8,489 nt of DNA from Kiritimatiellia bacterium (GTDB lineage Bacteria; Verrucomicrobiota; Kiritimatiellia; RFP12; UBA1067), in contig JAKSOX010000072.1 in assembly GCA_024405335.1 (NCBI GenBank), positions 1-8,489 on the forward strand, read 5' to 3'. Shown here one piece after another: positions 1 to 5,862 of this stretch (its first letter is position 1; every line of letters starts with the position of its first letter). The position numbers were made by a program, and so were the translations under genes. The notes beneath the pieces were generated by a model. It saw nothing but the letters and a program-made list of their open reading frames with translations, was not told the DNA's origin and did no database searches.

Positions 1-3000
1 TTCAAACTCGCCCCGTCGGCGCTCGTGCCCTCGATTTCGCCCAGCTCGAACTCGAGCTTCCCCGTTTCGCCGTTCCACTGCGCCGAAATCGGAATCGACA
101 CGTTGTCGAATCTCTGCCACTTGAACGACTTGAGCAGCCCGCGCACCGTCGGCGAGGATGAATTCCCCAGCTTGTCGAGCATGCCCTGCAGGTCGAGCCG
201 GCTCATGTTGAGCCGCAGCCCGCCCGAACTGCCCGACAGCGACAACCCGCGCACGTCGATGCCCAAGTCCTTCGCGACCTGGGCCATGAGCGGACGGAGG
301 ATTTCGTCCGAGAACGCCTTGTAGGAGACGCCCACCGTGCCGACGTGGCCGACGTTTTTCTTGGCGGCCGCGGGCTGCGGCTGCGCGACGGGCTGCGGCT
401 GCGCGTTCTCATCGGGCGCCGGCTGCGGCTGCGCGACGGGCTGCGGCTGCGCGACGGGCGCCGGCTGCGCGAACCGGATCGGCTTCGGCTCCATTCCGAT
501 GCCGATCGACACCCCTTTTCCCGTGACCTTGAGCGTTTCGAGCTTCTGCGACCCCAGGAAGGAGAACTGCTCCGGCATGAGGTTCGGCAACGCGAGCGAC
601 ACCTTCGCCAACGCGTTCTTCCCCGGTTCTTTCTGGCACACCATGTTCGGCGCGTAGCCTACGACCCAGGACAGGAGGTAGCTGGCGCATTTCTTCGCGA
701 GGCCCGAAAGCGTGTCGGCCAGCTTGTTGCCGGTCTTGATGTCGAAGTCCACCAGGGAAATTTCCAGCAATCCCGTTTCGGCGTTCAGCGTCGGACGAAT
801 CGCCAACTCGAGATTGCTGATGGAACTCAGGCGGAACGTGTTGAGCCAGCCCCCGTTCAACACTTCCGCGTCCTTCACCGAGAACTTGACAATTCCGTCC
901 GCCGTGGTGGACGCCCCGATCGAACCGACCTCCACCCCCAACGCATCGCGCATCATCCGCGTCAGGAAGCCCTGGCAGCGGTTTAGAATCGTGTCGAGGT
1001 TCAGATGCACTTCCACCGCCCCCGATTTTTCGTCCAGCTGCGGCAATTTCGACGGGTCGTCGACCTTGCCGAAGCCCACCATCATGCCGCTTTTCGAGAA
1101 ACGGACGCAGCCGATCGTCTCCGCCAGATTGGAGCCGAAGCCCATGTCCGCCAGCGTCGCCACGTCCATCTGCTTGAAATCGCACGTGACGCCCAGCGCG
1201 TCGCCGCTCTCCACGGACATTCCCTTGGGCATTTCGAGTCCGCCGAGCACGCCGGATTCGCGCGCGATTTTTACGAGCGTGTTCAGCCGCCGGGCCATGG
1301 CCTTGTCGGCGCAGGCGAGGTCCCCGAGCGTGAACGAAAGCCGGCCGTCGCGCCACGTCGCCTTGATCGGGATGGAGACGTTCTCGTACTTCGTCAGCAG
1401 GCCGTCGGCCGCGCCAACTCCCATGCCGGAAGCGTCGAACGTCCTGATTTCCAGCGTCAGGCCGTTCTCGTCGCCCGAAAGCGAAATTCCCGAAAGGGAA
1501 ACGCCCATGCCTTCGAAAAGGTGCTCCACGAGCGGGTTCAGCAGTTGACCGCCGAACTGTTTGTAGGAAAGCCCCAGCGATCCCATCGAACCCGGCGCCC
1601 CCGCCGGCCGGACTTCGCCCGGCTTCGCGGGCGCGACCTCGCCGGCTTTGGGCGCCTCCGCCGGGACCGCTACCTGCTTGTTCTGGATCGACCGGACGTC
1701 TTCGAGCAGATTGTTCGGCAGCTTTCCCGCCACGAGGTTCCGGAAGCCCGTCAGCAGCTCGTGCGCCACGACGTAGTCGAGTTTTCCCCCGCCCGGCGCG
1801 CCGTCCGGCATCAGCGTGTTTTTGGCGTTGGCGAGAAACGCCTTCACGTCGTCGTCTGCCAGCAGTTCCGCGGCCGTCGCCGTCCGCTCGAACGATGCCA
1901 TCAGTTCGCGGCGGATCTCCTGGTTCTGTTCCGGGGTCATCTTGACGTAGCCGAATAAATTCATGGGGCCCTCGCTTTGGGAGGAGAGCTTGTTGCCGTC
2001 CACGAAGCAGACGCTGTAGCTGTTCGGATCCCACGGCTTGGCGAAATCGCCGTTCGCCAGCGAAAACACGGGCAGGAACTGGCCGGCGCCGTGTTTCACC
2101 AACAGCCCGAGGTCGGTTTTCTCGTCAAGCGGCGGAATGCCGGTCTGCTTCGCGACGAATGCTGGGTTTTCCGCGGCGACGCTCATCTGGAATTCGTGCA
2201 TCAGCTCGAAGGCGTCCACGTAGTCGAGCCATTTTCCCATGCCTTCGGGATTGCCGATCTGAAGCGTTTTCGCCGCATGCGCGAGGAACGTCTGCATGCG
2301 CTTCGAATCCGCCAGCCCCGCCCGCCACGTTTCGCGCTCGAACGACGCCATCAGCTGGCGGCGGACGGTCGTGTTCGTTGACAGATCGGGGGTGGAAACC
2401 CTGGTCCAGGTGAGCATTCCGTGCTCGTCCGTCGTCACGGCCGTCGAACCGCGGTTGCCGTAATCCCGGAAAAGGCCTTTTCCCTGGGCGAGCTTGAACA
2501 CGGGCTGGAACGAATCCACGCCGTACTTCTGCTTGATCAGGTTCTCCTGCATGGCCAGCCCCTCCCGAGCCAGCGCCGCCTGCCGAGTTTTCAAATCCGG
2601 AATCTGCTCCCGCAGCCCCGACAATTCCATCTCCTGACGCGCAAGCGCCAGTTCGCCGAGCAACGAGCCGACGCCGTTTCCCGCCGGCTTCTGTCCCAAC
2701 GCGGGCGCTGGCGGCAGTTTGCCCAACGGCGGCAATTCGACGAGCCGCGGCCGGTCTGGCAGCCCGAACGTCTCGAACGACGGCATTTCCTCCAACTCCG
2801 GCTCCGGCGGCATTTCCTCCAACTTCGGCTCCTGCGGCTCTTCGTCGAACTCCGGAAGATCCGGTCCTGCGACCCACTTCGGCTCCTTCGGCGTTTCGGT
2901 CAACTGCGGCTTCGGCGGCAAAACCACGGCCGATTCGTCGAACGGCGGCAGTTTCACGGTCGACGGATCGAATGCCGGCGGGGCGTATTTCACCAGCGTC

Positions 3001-5156
3001 GACAATTCTTCCTCCGTCAACGGCTGGTATTCGCCCGGCGCCTTCACGCCTTTCGCGTCGATCAAATCGAACACGTCCTTCACCGTGGCGTAGTTCTCGC
3101 TGTAGTCGAGGGTTTTTTCCAGCGAATCGCCGCCGAGCTTGGCGACCAATCCCTGCCCGTACTTGTCGTTCTCCAGTCCCGCCTCCCACAGCGCGTGGGC
3201 GAGGGAGGCCTGCAGCTGCTGTCGCGCCGCCTTGTTGTTTTCCGCGACCCCGGAAGAGTCGCTCAACCAGCCATAGCGGTAGTAATTCAACTTCCCGGAG
3301 GTGCTGCCCTCGAGCTGGAGGTAGGAGCGCCCGTAGGTATCCTGCGGCGCCGCGGTGAAAATCGCGCCCTTCAAATAGTCCAGGCCGTCGAACGTGTTCG
3401 TTCCGAATTTGGTCTTCAGTTCGGCCAGATGCGCTTCCATGCCGCTCTTGCGGCCGGCGACGAAGGCGTTGTGCGCCTCGACTTTCTTGTCGTGCTCCGC
3501 CAGGTGCTTCTTTTCCGCGTCTTCGCACCGTTTCGCGCGTTCGCCGGCGCATTTCGTTTCGTGCTCCGCCTTCGCCTTGGAAATCATGTTCTCGCAGAGG
3601 GTTTTGTGTTCCTCCTCCGCCTTCGCGATTGCGTCCTTGCAGGCCTTTTCGTACTCCGCCATCGCCTGCCCGTTCTTGGCCTTGACGTCCTTGCGGAGTT
3701 TTTCGTGTTCGTCGTACGCCTGCTTGTTCTGGGACTTCCACTTTTCGAAATCGGCGTCGTACTGCTTTTGCATCTTCTCGACGCCGGCCTTCCAATCCGC
3801 ATGGGCCTTTGCGTACTCCGTCTTCGCCTTGTCGTTCTTGTCCTTGACGTTCTTGCACTCGCTTTCGTGCTTCACCAGCTTCTCGTTGTTCCTGGCGTTT
3901 ACGCCCTTGCAGGCTTCGTCGTATTTCTCCCGCGCCTCCTTGTTCTTGGCCTCCGCGGCCTTGAAGTCGCTTTCGTATTTGTCCAGCGACTGCTTGTTCG
4001 CGTTCAGCACGGTCTCGTAGTCGTCCAGCGTCTGCTTGTAGTCGTCCAGCGCCTGCTTGTAGTCCGAAGCTGCCTTGACGTCCGAAGGCGTCCGCAACGC
4101 CTTGCCGATTTCGCCGAGTTCGTCCGCGAAGGCCTTCACCTGGGATTTGGCGAGCGCGATCGTCTGCTTCGCCGCGTTGTCCGGAGGAAAGACGCTTTTC
4201 TGGATCTCGTCGGCCGTGGCGCCAAGGCGCAGGAGCAGCGCGTCGAAGGCGTCGCGGACGCGCTTGGACGCGGGATCGTCGCCCTTGATCGCGTTTTTCT
4301 GCGCGGCGATCTCCTCCTGCAGCTTCACGACTTCCGCCAGCAGCGCGTCGCGCACAGCCATCCGGATGGACTTGTTTTCGGCTGGCGTGCTCACCAGGCC
4401 CGACAGCGCCGGATTGGATTTCGGGTTGAAGAAGGAAAGGACGTTGTCGTTCACCGTGGTGAGCGCGTGCGTCTGCGGATCCACCGAGAACTGACCCTCG
4501 CCCGGCTTGCCCGACGCGAGCATCGCCACCACCGCCTTGAAGTCCACGTCGGCCACTTCGACGTTGTCTTTCGCGAGAACCCCCGCCTCTGCGGCGGGGT
4601 CCACCTTCACCACCTCCTGGAATTCGCCCAAGTCCGTTTGGACGATTTTGTAACCTTGCCGGTCGACGTTGGTCTTGAGTTTTTCGCTTTCGACGACTTC
4701 GAAATCGCCCGTTTCCGTTCGGACGTTCGTGCGGCCTTGCTGGTCGACGAACGTTTCGAGTTTGTCGTGTTCGAGGATTTCGAAATCGCCCACGCCGGTC
4801 TCGGCGTTGCCGTTCGTGTGGAACCCGTCGCCCATGTCGAAATGGAGCTGTTCGTCGCGCCGCTGGGGATTCCCCGGCGCGACTTTGCGGTCGTCCATCG
4901 GCTGCGGCTGCCTGGGCGGCTCCTGCGGCAGCCCAAGGTTCTGCTGCGCATCGTTCAGCGCGTTCGGATCCACCTGCACGGGAAACGGCGGTTTGCCGAC
5001 GATCTGGTTCGACTGCTGCTGATTCGGCTCCGCGGACGAAACGTCGTGCATGCCCTCCCCGAGCTGCACCTTGGCGTGATCGTCCCCGACCGGGCCCTGC
5101 TGGCCGTATTGTTCCGGCTTGACGTTCTGCACCGACGAGTTGAGATTCACCGACAT
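1..5156 (-). CDS. Giant modular protein, probable type III secretion cargo/effector (C-terminus outside window)
   Basis: The frame is open for 1718 codons from ATG at 5156 to the left edge, with no stop. The start is supported by AAGGAG seven bases upstream and by the chaperone stop 39 bases away. Composition is that of a real protein, while the overlapping frames are Arg-rich shadows. Order of parts: 1-120 polar Ser/Asn/Gln/Pro-rich N-terminus; 122-180 tandem 27-residue repeats; 260-355 helical; 361-580 Lys/Glu coiled coil; 581-699, 873-990 and 1018-1140 three copies of a helical module; 725-825 Pro/Glu-rich linker; 1193-1560 alpha/beta region holding two related modules; 1563-1596 Ala-Gln-Pro linker; 1606 onward a third alpha/beta module. 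No signal peptide, clear membrane segment or catalytic motif was seen. Established: CesT-type chaperone genes usually sit beside the gene of the secreted protein they serve. Inferred: this is T3S cargo, likely an effector. A structural or intracellular scaffold role cannot be excluded. Coding is near certain; function is moderate. Confidence 0.9.
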   Translation of the reverse strand, partial: MSVNLNSSVQNVKPEQYGQQGPVGDDHAKVQLGEGMHDVSSAEPNQQQSNQIVGKPPFPVQVDPNALNDAQQNLGLPQEPPRQPQPMDDRKVAPGNPQRRDEQLHFDMGDGFHTNGNAETGVGDFEILEHDKLETFVDQQGRTNVRTETGDFEVVESEKLKTNVDRQGYKIVQTDLGEFQEVVKVDPAAEAGVLAKDNVEVADVDFKAVVAMLASGKPGEGQFSVDPQTHALTTVNDNVLSFFNPKSNPALSGLVSTPAENKSIRMAVRDALLAEVVKLQEEIAAQKNAIKGDDPASKRVRDAFDALLLRLGATADEIQKSVFPPDNAAKQTIALAKSQVKAFADELGEIGKALRTPSDVKAASDYKQALDDYKQTLDDYETVLNANKQSLDKYESDFKAAEAKNKEAREKYDEACKGVNARNNEKLVKHESECKNVKDKNDKAKTEYAKAHADWKAGVEKMQKQYDADFEKWKSQNKQAYDEHEKLRKDVKAKNGQAMAEYEKACKDAIAKAEEEHKTLCENMISKAKAEHETKCAGERAKRCEDAEKKHLAEHDKKVEAHNAFVAGRKSGMEAHLAELKTKFGTNTFDGLDYLKGAIFTAAPQDTYGRSYLQLEGSTSGKLNYYRYGWLSDSSGVAENNKAARQQLQASLAHALWEAGLENDKYGQGLVAKLGGDSLEKTLDYSENYATVKDVFDLIDAKGVKAPGEYQPLTEEELSTLVKYAPPAFDPSTVKLPPFDESAVVLPPKPQLTETPKEPKWVAGPDLPEFDEEPQEPKLEEMPPEPELEEMPSFETFGLPDRPRLVELPPLGKLPPAPALGQKPAGNGVGSLLGELALARQEMELSGLREQIPDLKTRQAALAREGLAMQENLIKQKYGVDSFQPVFKLAQGKGLFRDYGNRGSTAVTTDEHGMLTWTRVSTPDLSTNTTVRRQLMASFERETWRAGLADSKRMQTFLAHAAKTLQIGNPEGMGKWLDYVDAFELMHEFQMSVAAENPAFVAKQTGIPPLDEKTDLGLLVKHGAGQFLPVFSLANGDFAKPWDPNSYSVCFVDGNKLSSQSEGPMNLFGYVKMTPEQNQEIRRELMASFERTATAAELLADDDVKAFLANAKNTLMPDGAPGGGKLDYVVAHELLTGFRNLVAGKLPNNLLEDVRSIQNKQVAVPAEAPKAGEVAPAKPGEVRPAGAPGSMGSLGLSYKQFGGQLLNPLVEHLFEGMGVSLSGISLSGDENGLTLEIRTFDASGMGVGAADGLLTKYENVSIPIKATWRDGRLSFTLGDLACADKAMARRLNTLVKIARESGVLGGLEMPKGMSVESGDALGVTCDFKQMDVATLADMGFGSNLAETIGCVRFSKSGMMVGFGKVDDPSKLPQLDEKSGAVEVHLNLDTILNRCQGFLTRMMRDALGVEVGSIGASTTADGIVKFSVKDAEVLNGGWLNTFRLSSISNLELAIRPTLNAETGLLEISLVDFDIKTGNKLADTLSGLAKKCASYLLSWVVGYAPNMVCQKEPGKNALAKVSLALPNLMPEQFSFLGSQKLETLKVTGKGVSIGIGMEPKPIRFAQPAPVAQPQPVAQPQPAPDENAQPQPVAQPQPAAAKKNVGHVGTVGVSYKAFSDEILRPLMAQVAKDLGIDVRGLSLSGSSGGLRLNMSRLDLQGMLDKLGNSSSPTVRGLLKSFKWQRFDNVSIPISAQWNGETGKLEFELGEIEGTSADGASL
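27..341 (-). repeat. C-terminal alpha/beta module, copy 3 (start of a second block)
   Basis: Residues 1606-1710. It matches copy 1 through G-x-S-Y-K-x-F at 1609-1615, a helix ending L-G-I-D-V, then G-L-S-L-S-G-S at 1637-1643 and DNVSIPISAQW at 1684-1694, and L-E-F-E-L-G-E at 1701-1707. Because copy 1 is followed by about 280 further residues before the linker, the protein probably continues well past the window with a second block of the same kind (inference). Confidence 0.8.
369..470 (-). repeat. Ala-Gln-Pro (PVAQPQ) repeat linker with 18-base tandem repeats
   Basis: Residues 1563-1596 repeat the unit P-V-A-Q-P-Q, interrupted once by A-P-D-E-N. On the plus strand the 18-base unit ggctgcggctgcgcgacg appears at 373-390, 421-438 and 439-456, with a shortened copy at 391-405. 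The 33 bases at 373-405 are repeated exactly at 421-453. This is a flexible linker between the two C-terminal blocks and is prone to in-frame length change by slippage. Confidence 0.9.
738..998 (-). repeat. C-terminal alpha/beta module, copy 2 (degenerate)
   Basis: Residues 1387-1473. It lacks the S-Y-K opening but keeps the order helix (ending at L-G-V-E-V), S-I-G-A-S, a strand pair, then S-N-L-E-L-A-I-R-P with T-G-L-L-E-I-S-L-V-D. This mirrors N-V-S-I-P-I with G-x-L-x-F-x-L-G-(D/E) of copies 1 and 3. The relation is structural in flavour and weaker in sequence. Confidence 0.55.
1308..1580 (-). repeat. C-terminal alpha/beta module, copy 1
   Basis: Residues 1193-1283. It opens with L-G-L-S-Y-K-x-F, then a helix, then G-V-x-L-S-G-I-S-L-S-G, a beta-rich stretch and ENVSIPIKATW at 1258-1268, closing with L-S-F-T-L-G-D. 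Copy 3 repeats this order closely. A helix followed by amphipathic strands is visible, but the fold is not recognised with confidence. Confidence 0.8.
1737..2105 (-). repeat. Helical module, copy 3, giant protein
   Basis: Residues 1018-1140. Landmarks matching copy 2 are F-L-P-V-F-S-L-A at 1027-1034, RRELMASFER at 1082-1091, V-K-A-F-L-A-N-A-K-N-T-L at 1104-1115 and K-L-D-Y-V-V-A-H-E-L-L at 1125-1135. Copies 2 and 3 lie almost back to back, joined by about 27 residues. An Ala/Pro/Val/Glu-rich linker (about 1160-1188) follows. Confidence 0.85.
2187..2540 (-). repeat. Helical module, copy 2, giant protein
   Basis: Residues 873-990. It shares with copy 3 the pattern K-x-G-x-x-F-x-P-V-F-x-L-A (about 876-889), then RRQLMASFER at 932-941, T/A-F-L-A-x-A-x-x-T-L at about 955-965 and K-x-L-D-Y-V-x-A-x-E-L-M at 975-986. 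The core R-R-x-L-M-A-S-F-E-R is identical between copies 2 and 3 except at one position. This points to a duplication inside the gene. Predicted mostly alpha-helical with a beta-like middle. No known domain recognised. Confidence 0.85.
2682..2984 (-). other. Pro/Glu-rich interdomain linker of the giant protein
   Basis: Residues 725-825 are dominated by Pro, Glu, Lys and Leu, with internal near-repeats such as EEPQEPKLEEMPPEPELEEM and several L-P-P-F or L-P-P-L steps. It joins helical module 1 to modules 2 and 3 and is probably extended and flexible. It gives strong local low complexity in the DNA as well (repeated TCC/CGG-type runs). Confidence 0.8.
2961..3020 (-). repeat. Truncated start of a further helical module before the Pro/Glu linker
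   Basis: Residues 713-732 (LTEEELSTLVKYAPPAF) resemble the junction between copies 2 and 3 at 1010-1028 (LDEKTDLGLLVKHGAGQF). The similarity stops where the proline-rich linker begins, as if a following module had been lost or replaced by the linker. The match is short, so this is a tentative reading. Confidence 0.4.
3060..3416 (-). repeat. Helical module, copy 1 (divergent), giant protein
   Basis: Residues 581-699. It aligns with copies 2 and 3 through a start of the form K-x-(K/H)-(F/Y)-G followed by F, a mid-module (R)-Q-L-x-A-S helix at about 645-652, then K-x-L-D-Y near 681-685 and a closing V-F-D-L-I helix. A Tyr-rich stretch (NYYRYGW near 624) is unique to this copy. It is the most divergent of the three. 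The family is not recognised. Confidence 0.65.
3417..4076 (-). other. Long Lys/Glu/Ala-rich coiled-coil segment of the giant protein
   Basis: Residues 361-580 form one highly charged helical stretch with almost no Gly or Pro. It opens with near-repeats of DYKQALDDYKQTLDDY and then shows recurrent K-x-x-Y-(D/E) and A-K-x-x-x-E spacing. Aromatic and Ala residues recur at roughly heptad spacing, as in a coiled coil. It carries Cys at 416, 434, 506, 521, 536 and 544, unusual for such a charged rod. It probably acts as a spacer or oligomerisation stalk between the N-terminal part and the helical modules. Coiled-coil prediction was judged by eye. Confidence 0.75.
4617..4793 (-). repeat. 27-residue tandem repeat near the N-terminus of the giant protein
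   Basis: Residues 122-148 and 149-175 align without gaps around the pattern GDFE-(I/V)-(L/V)-E-x-(D/E)-K-L-x-T-x-V-D-x-Q-G, ending in V-x-T-(D/E). A third truncated copy begins at residue 177 with GEFQ. GDFE, GDFE and GEFQ start at residues 123, 150 and 177, an exact 27-residue period. The pattern of alternating hydrophobic and charged residues suggests beta strands. Position just after the polar N-terminus makes it a candidate chaperone-contact or adaptor segment (inference). Confidence 0.85.
4797..5156 (-). other. N-terminal secretion-signal and chaperone-binding candidate region of the giant protein
   Basis: Residues 1-120 are low-complexity and polar. The first 20 are rich in Ser, Asn, Gln and Val (MSVNLNSSVQ at the start), and the first 100 hold about 16 Gln and 14 Pro. 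There is no hydrophobic core, so this is not a Sec signal peptide. T3S substrates typically carry an unstructured Ser/Asn-rich signal in about the first 20 residues, followed by a chaperone-binding stretch within about the first 100. The match is compositional only, so the assignment is inference strengthened by the chaperone gene just upstream. Confidence 0.5.
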
Positions 5157-5163
5157 TTCAATT

Positions 5164-5169
5164 CTCCTT
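5164..5169 (-). promoter_or_regulatory. Shine-Dalgarno site of the giant protein gene
   Basis: AAGGAG on the minus strand lies seven bases before ATG at 5156. It is a near-perfect site in the 39-base gap after the chaperone stop. It indicates strong independent translation initiation of the cargo on a shared transcript. Confidence 0.85.
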
Positions 5170-5195
5170 CGCGAAACCGTTGTTGCCCCAATCGT

Positions 5196-5678
5196 TCACA
5201 CCTGCATGAAACCGTTCGCCGCCATGTCGCGGGCGCCCTGCCGCCGTGCGCTTTCCTCCAACGCCCTCTTTTCCGCGACCGGACGGAAATCGGCCGCGAT
5301 CTTGCGCCATTCGGCGAGCGTGTCGACGAAATGCCCCATCATGGACTTGAACGATTCGAAGTCCAGCGCCGAAAGCGCCTCCGTCCGATGCAGGCAAACC
5401 GTGCCCGAAGAGCCGTCGATCGAGAACGACGCGCCCGCGCTGCCACGGCCAAGATGCATCGCTTCGAGCAACGTGCGGTAGAAGCACTCGCGCGTCTCCA
5501 CGCCGCCCGGCGGCGGATCGCCCACGTCCGCCGACAGAACCACGTGGCCGTCGTCCGTGGCGAACACGCACAGCGGCATGTCGTCGACCAACAGCCAGTA
5601 CACGCCGTTGCCGTCGGGCGCACAGCCCTTGATTTCCGCCGTGGCGGCGAATTTCTCCATCAGTTCGTTCAAATCCAC
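5196..5678 (-). CDS. Class I type III secretion chaperone (CesT/Tir-chaperone family-like)
   Basis: Complete 160-residue acidic protein (about 25 Asp/Glu against 15 Lys/Arg). Family members of about 130-170 residues dimerise in the cytoplasm, bind the N-terminal part of one or a few T3S substrates and deliver them unfolded to the secretion apparatus. The layout fits: helix 1-14; strands at 26-33, 35-41 and 45-50; Pro/Gly turn 54-59; helix 61-75 leading into L-x-E-A-M-H-L-G-R-G-S-A-G-A at 71-83; strands S-F-S-I-D and T-V-C-L-H-R; then L-S-A-L-D-F-E-S-F and a long helix ending F-V-D-T-L-A-E-W at 117-124. These match the family's hallmark order, including the LD-x-x-x-F and F-V-x-x-x-x-x-W elements. 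A charged 30-residue tail (about 131-160) follows the core. The start is GTG, because an in-frame TGA at 5693-5691 blocks any longer frame and AAGGGA stands seven bases upstream. Direct downstream neighbour is the giant protein, its likely client. Family call by eye. Confidence 0.82.
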   Translation of the reverse strand: MDLNELMEKFAATAEIKGCAPDGNGVYWLLVDDMPLCVFATDDGHVVLSADVGDPPPGGVETRECFYRTLLEAMHLGRGSAGASFSIDGSSGTVCLHRTEALSALDFESFKSMMGHFVDTLAEWRKIAADFRPVAEKRALEESARRQGARDMAANGFMQV

Positions 5679-5685
5679 GCGTTCG

Positions 5686-5691
5686 TCCCTT
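5686..5691 (-). promoter_or_regulatory. Shine-Dalgarno site that sets the GTG start of the chaperone
   Basis: AAGGGA lies seven bases before GTG at 5678. An ATG at 5695-5693 is in another frame, whose product is an Arg/Gly-rich shadow. The in-frame TGA just upstream leaves GTG as the first usable start. Confidence 0.75.
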
Positions 5692-5776
5692 CATGCTCCG
5701 TATACGATTCGATCCGCATTTGGTTACAGGAATTTTGTCAGAAATCTCCGCAACCCGATCGTCACCCCCCGTTTGC

Positions 5777-5801
5777 CCGCGAATTGTACCACGTTTCGCG
5801 G
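5777..5801 (-). repeat. Perfect 7-bp inverted repeat spanning the -10 box
   Basis: CCGCGAA and TTCGCGG (5777-5783 and 5795-5801) are exact reverse complements with an 11-base spacer that contains most of the extended -10 box. The location is that of an operator for a repressor. The arm length is short enough that chance cannot be excluded in GC-rich DNA. Confidence 0.45.
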
Positions 5802-5813
5802 TTTCGTGCGCAA
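5783..5813 (-). promoter_or_regulatory. Extended -10 promoter candidate for the chaperone-cargo operon
   Basis: On the minus strand TACAAT (5788-5783) is preceded by TGG, giving an extended -10 (TGnTACAAT). A weak -35 candidate TTGCGC lies at 5813-5808, with a 19-base spacer that is longer than ideal. Transcription would begin near 5776, about 98 bases before the GTG. This fits a housekeeping sigma factor in pattern only; activity is unproven. Confidence 0.5.
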
Positions 5814-5862
5814 AACAGTTTGCATATTTTCCCAATTCAAAATCCAGAATTCCTCAAAAAGA

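Larger units (their letters stand above)
5679..5862 (-). other. Intergenic region upstream of the chaperone-cargo operon
   Basis: This 184-base gap separates the surface-protein stop from the chaperone start and is visibly richer in A/T than the flanking genes. It carries the promoter candidate and inverted repeat listed separately, and a 5-prime leader of about 100 bases with a G-run near 5765-5770 (CCCCCC on the plus strand). No rho-independent terminator for the surface-protein gene was recognised: the T-run after its stop has no preceding stem. Confidence 0.7.

Noticed and set aside
369..470. Short tandem repeats as a CRISPR array
   Set aside because: Units are 18 bases without unique spacers, in frame inside a coding region and encoding a Pro/Gln linker.
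1488..1507. Possible membrane segment in the giant protein (residues about 1487-1507)
   Set aside because: The stretch around A-S-Y-L-L-S-W-V-V-G-Y is only moderately hydrophobic and short, and is flanked by Lys and Cys. It fits a buried helix better than a membrane span.
409..2034. Minus-strand frame of 541 codons overlapping the giant protein gene
   Set aside because: Arg/Gly/Ala-rich shadow in another frame of the same strand, with no repeat structure or known motif. The internal repeats are coherent only in the giant frame.
2125..3858. Minus-strand frame of 577 codons overlapping the giant protein gene
   Set aside because: Same reason: composition of a frame-shifted copy (Arg/Gly-rich), and its start lies inside the coiled-coil coding region.
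5158..5835. Minus-strand frame of 225 codons overlapping the chaperone gene
   Set aside because: Arg/Gly-rich product without chaperone pattern. The frame starting at GTG 5678 gives the acidic, ordered CesT-like product.
5851..5862. T-run just after the surface-protein stop as a rho-independent terminator
   Set aside because: TTTTTGA follows the stop on the minus strand, but no GC-rich stem precedes it.
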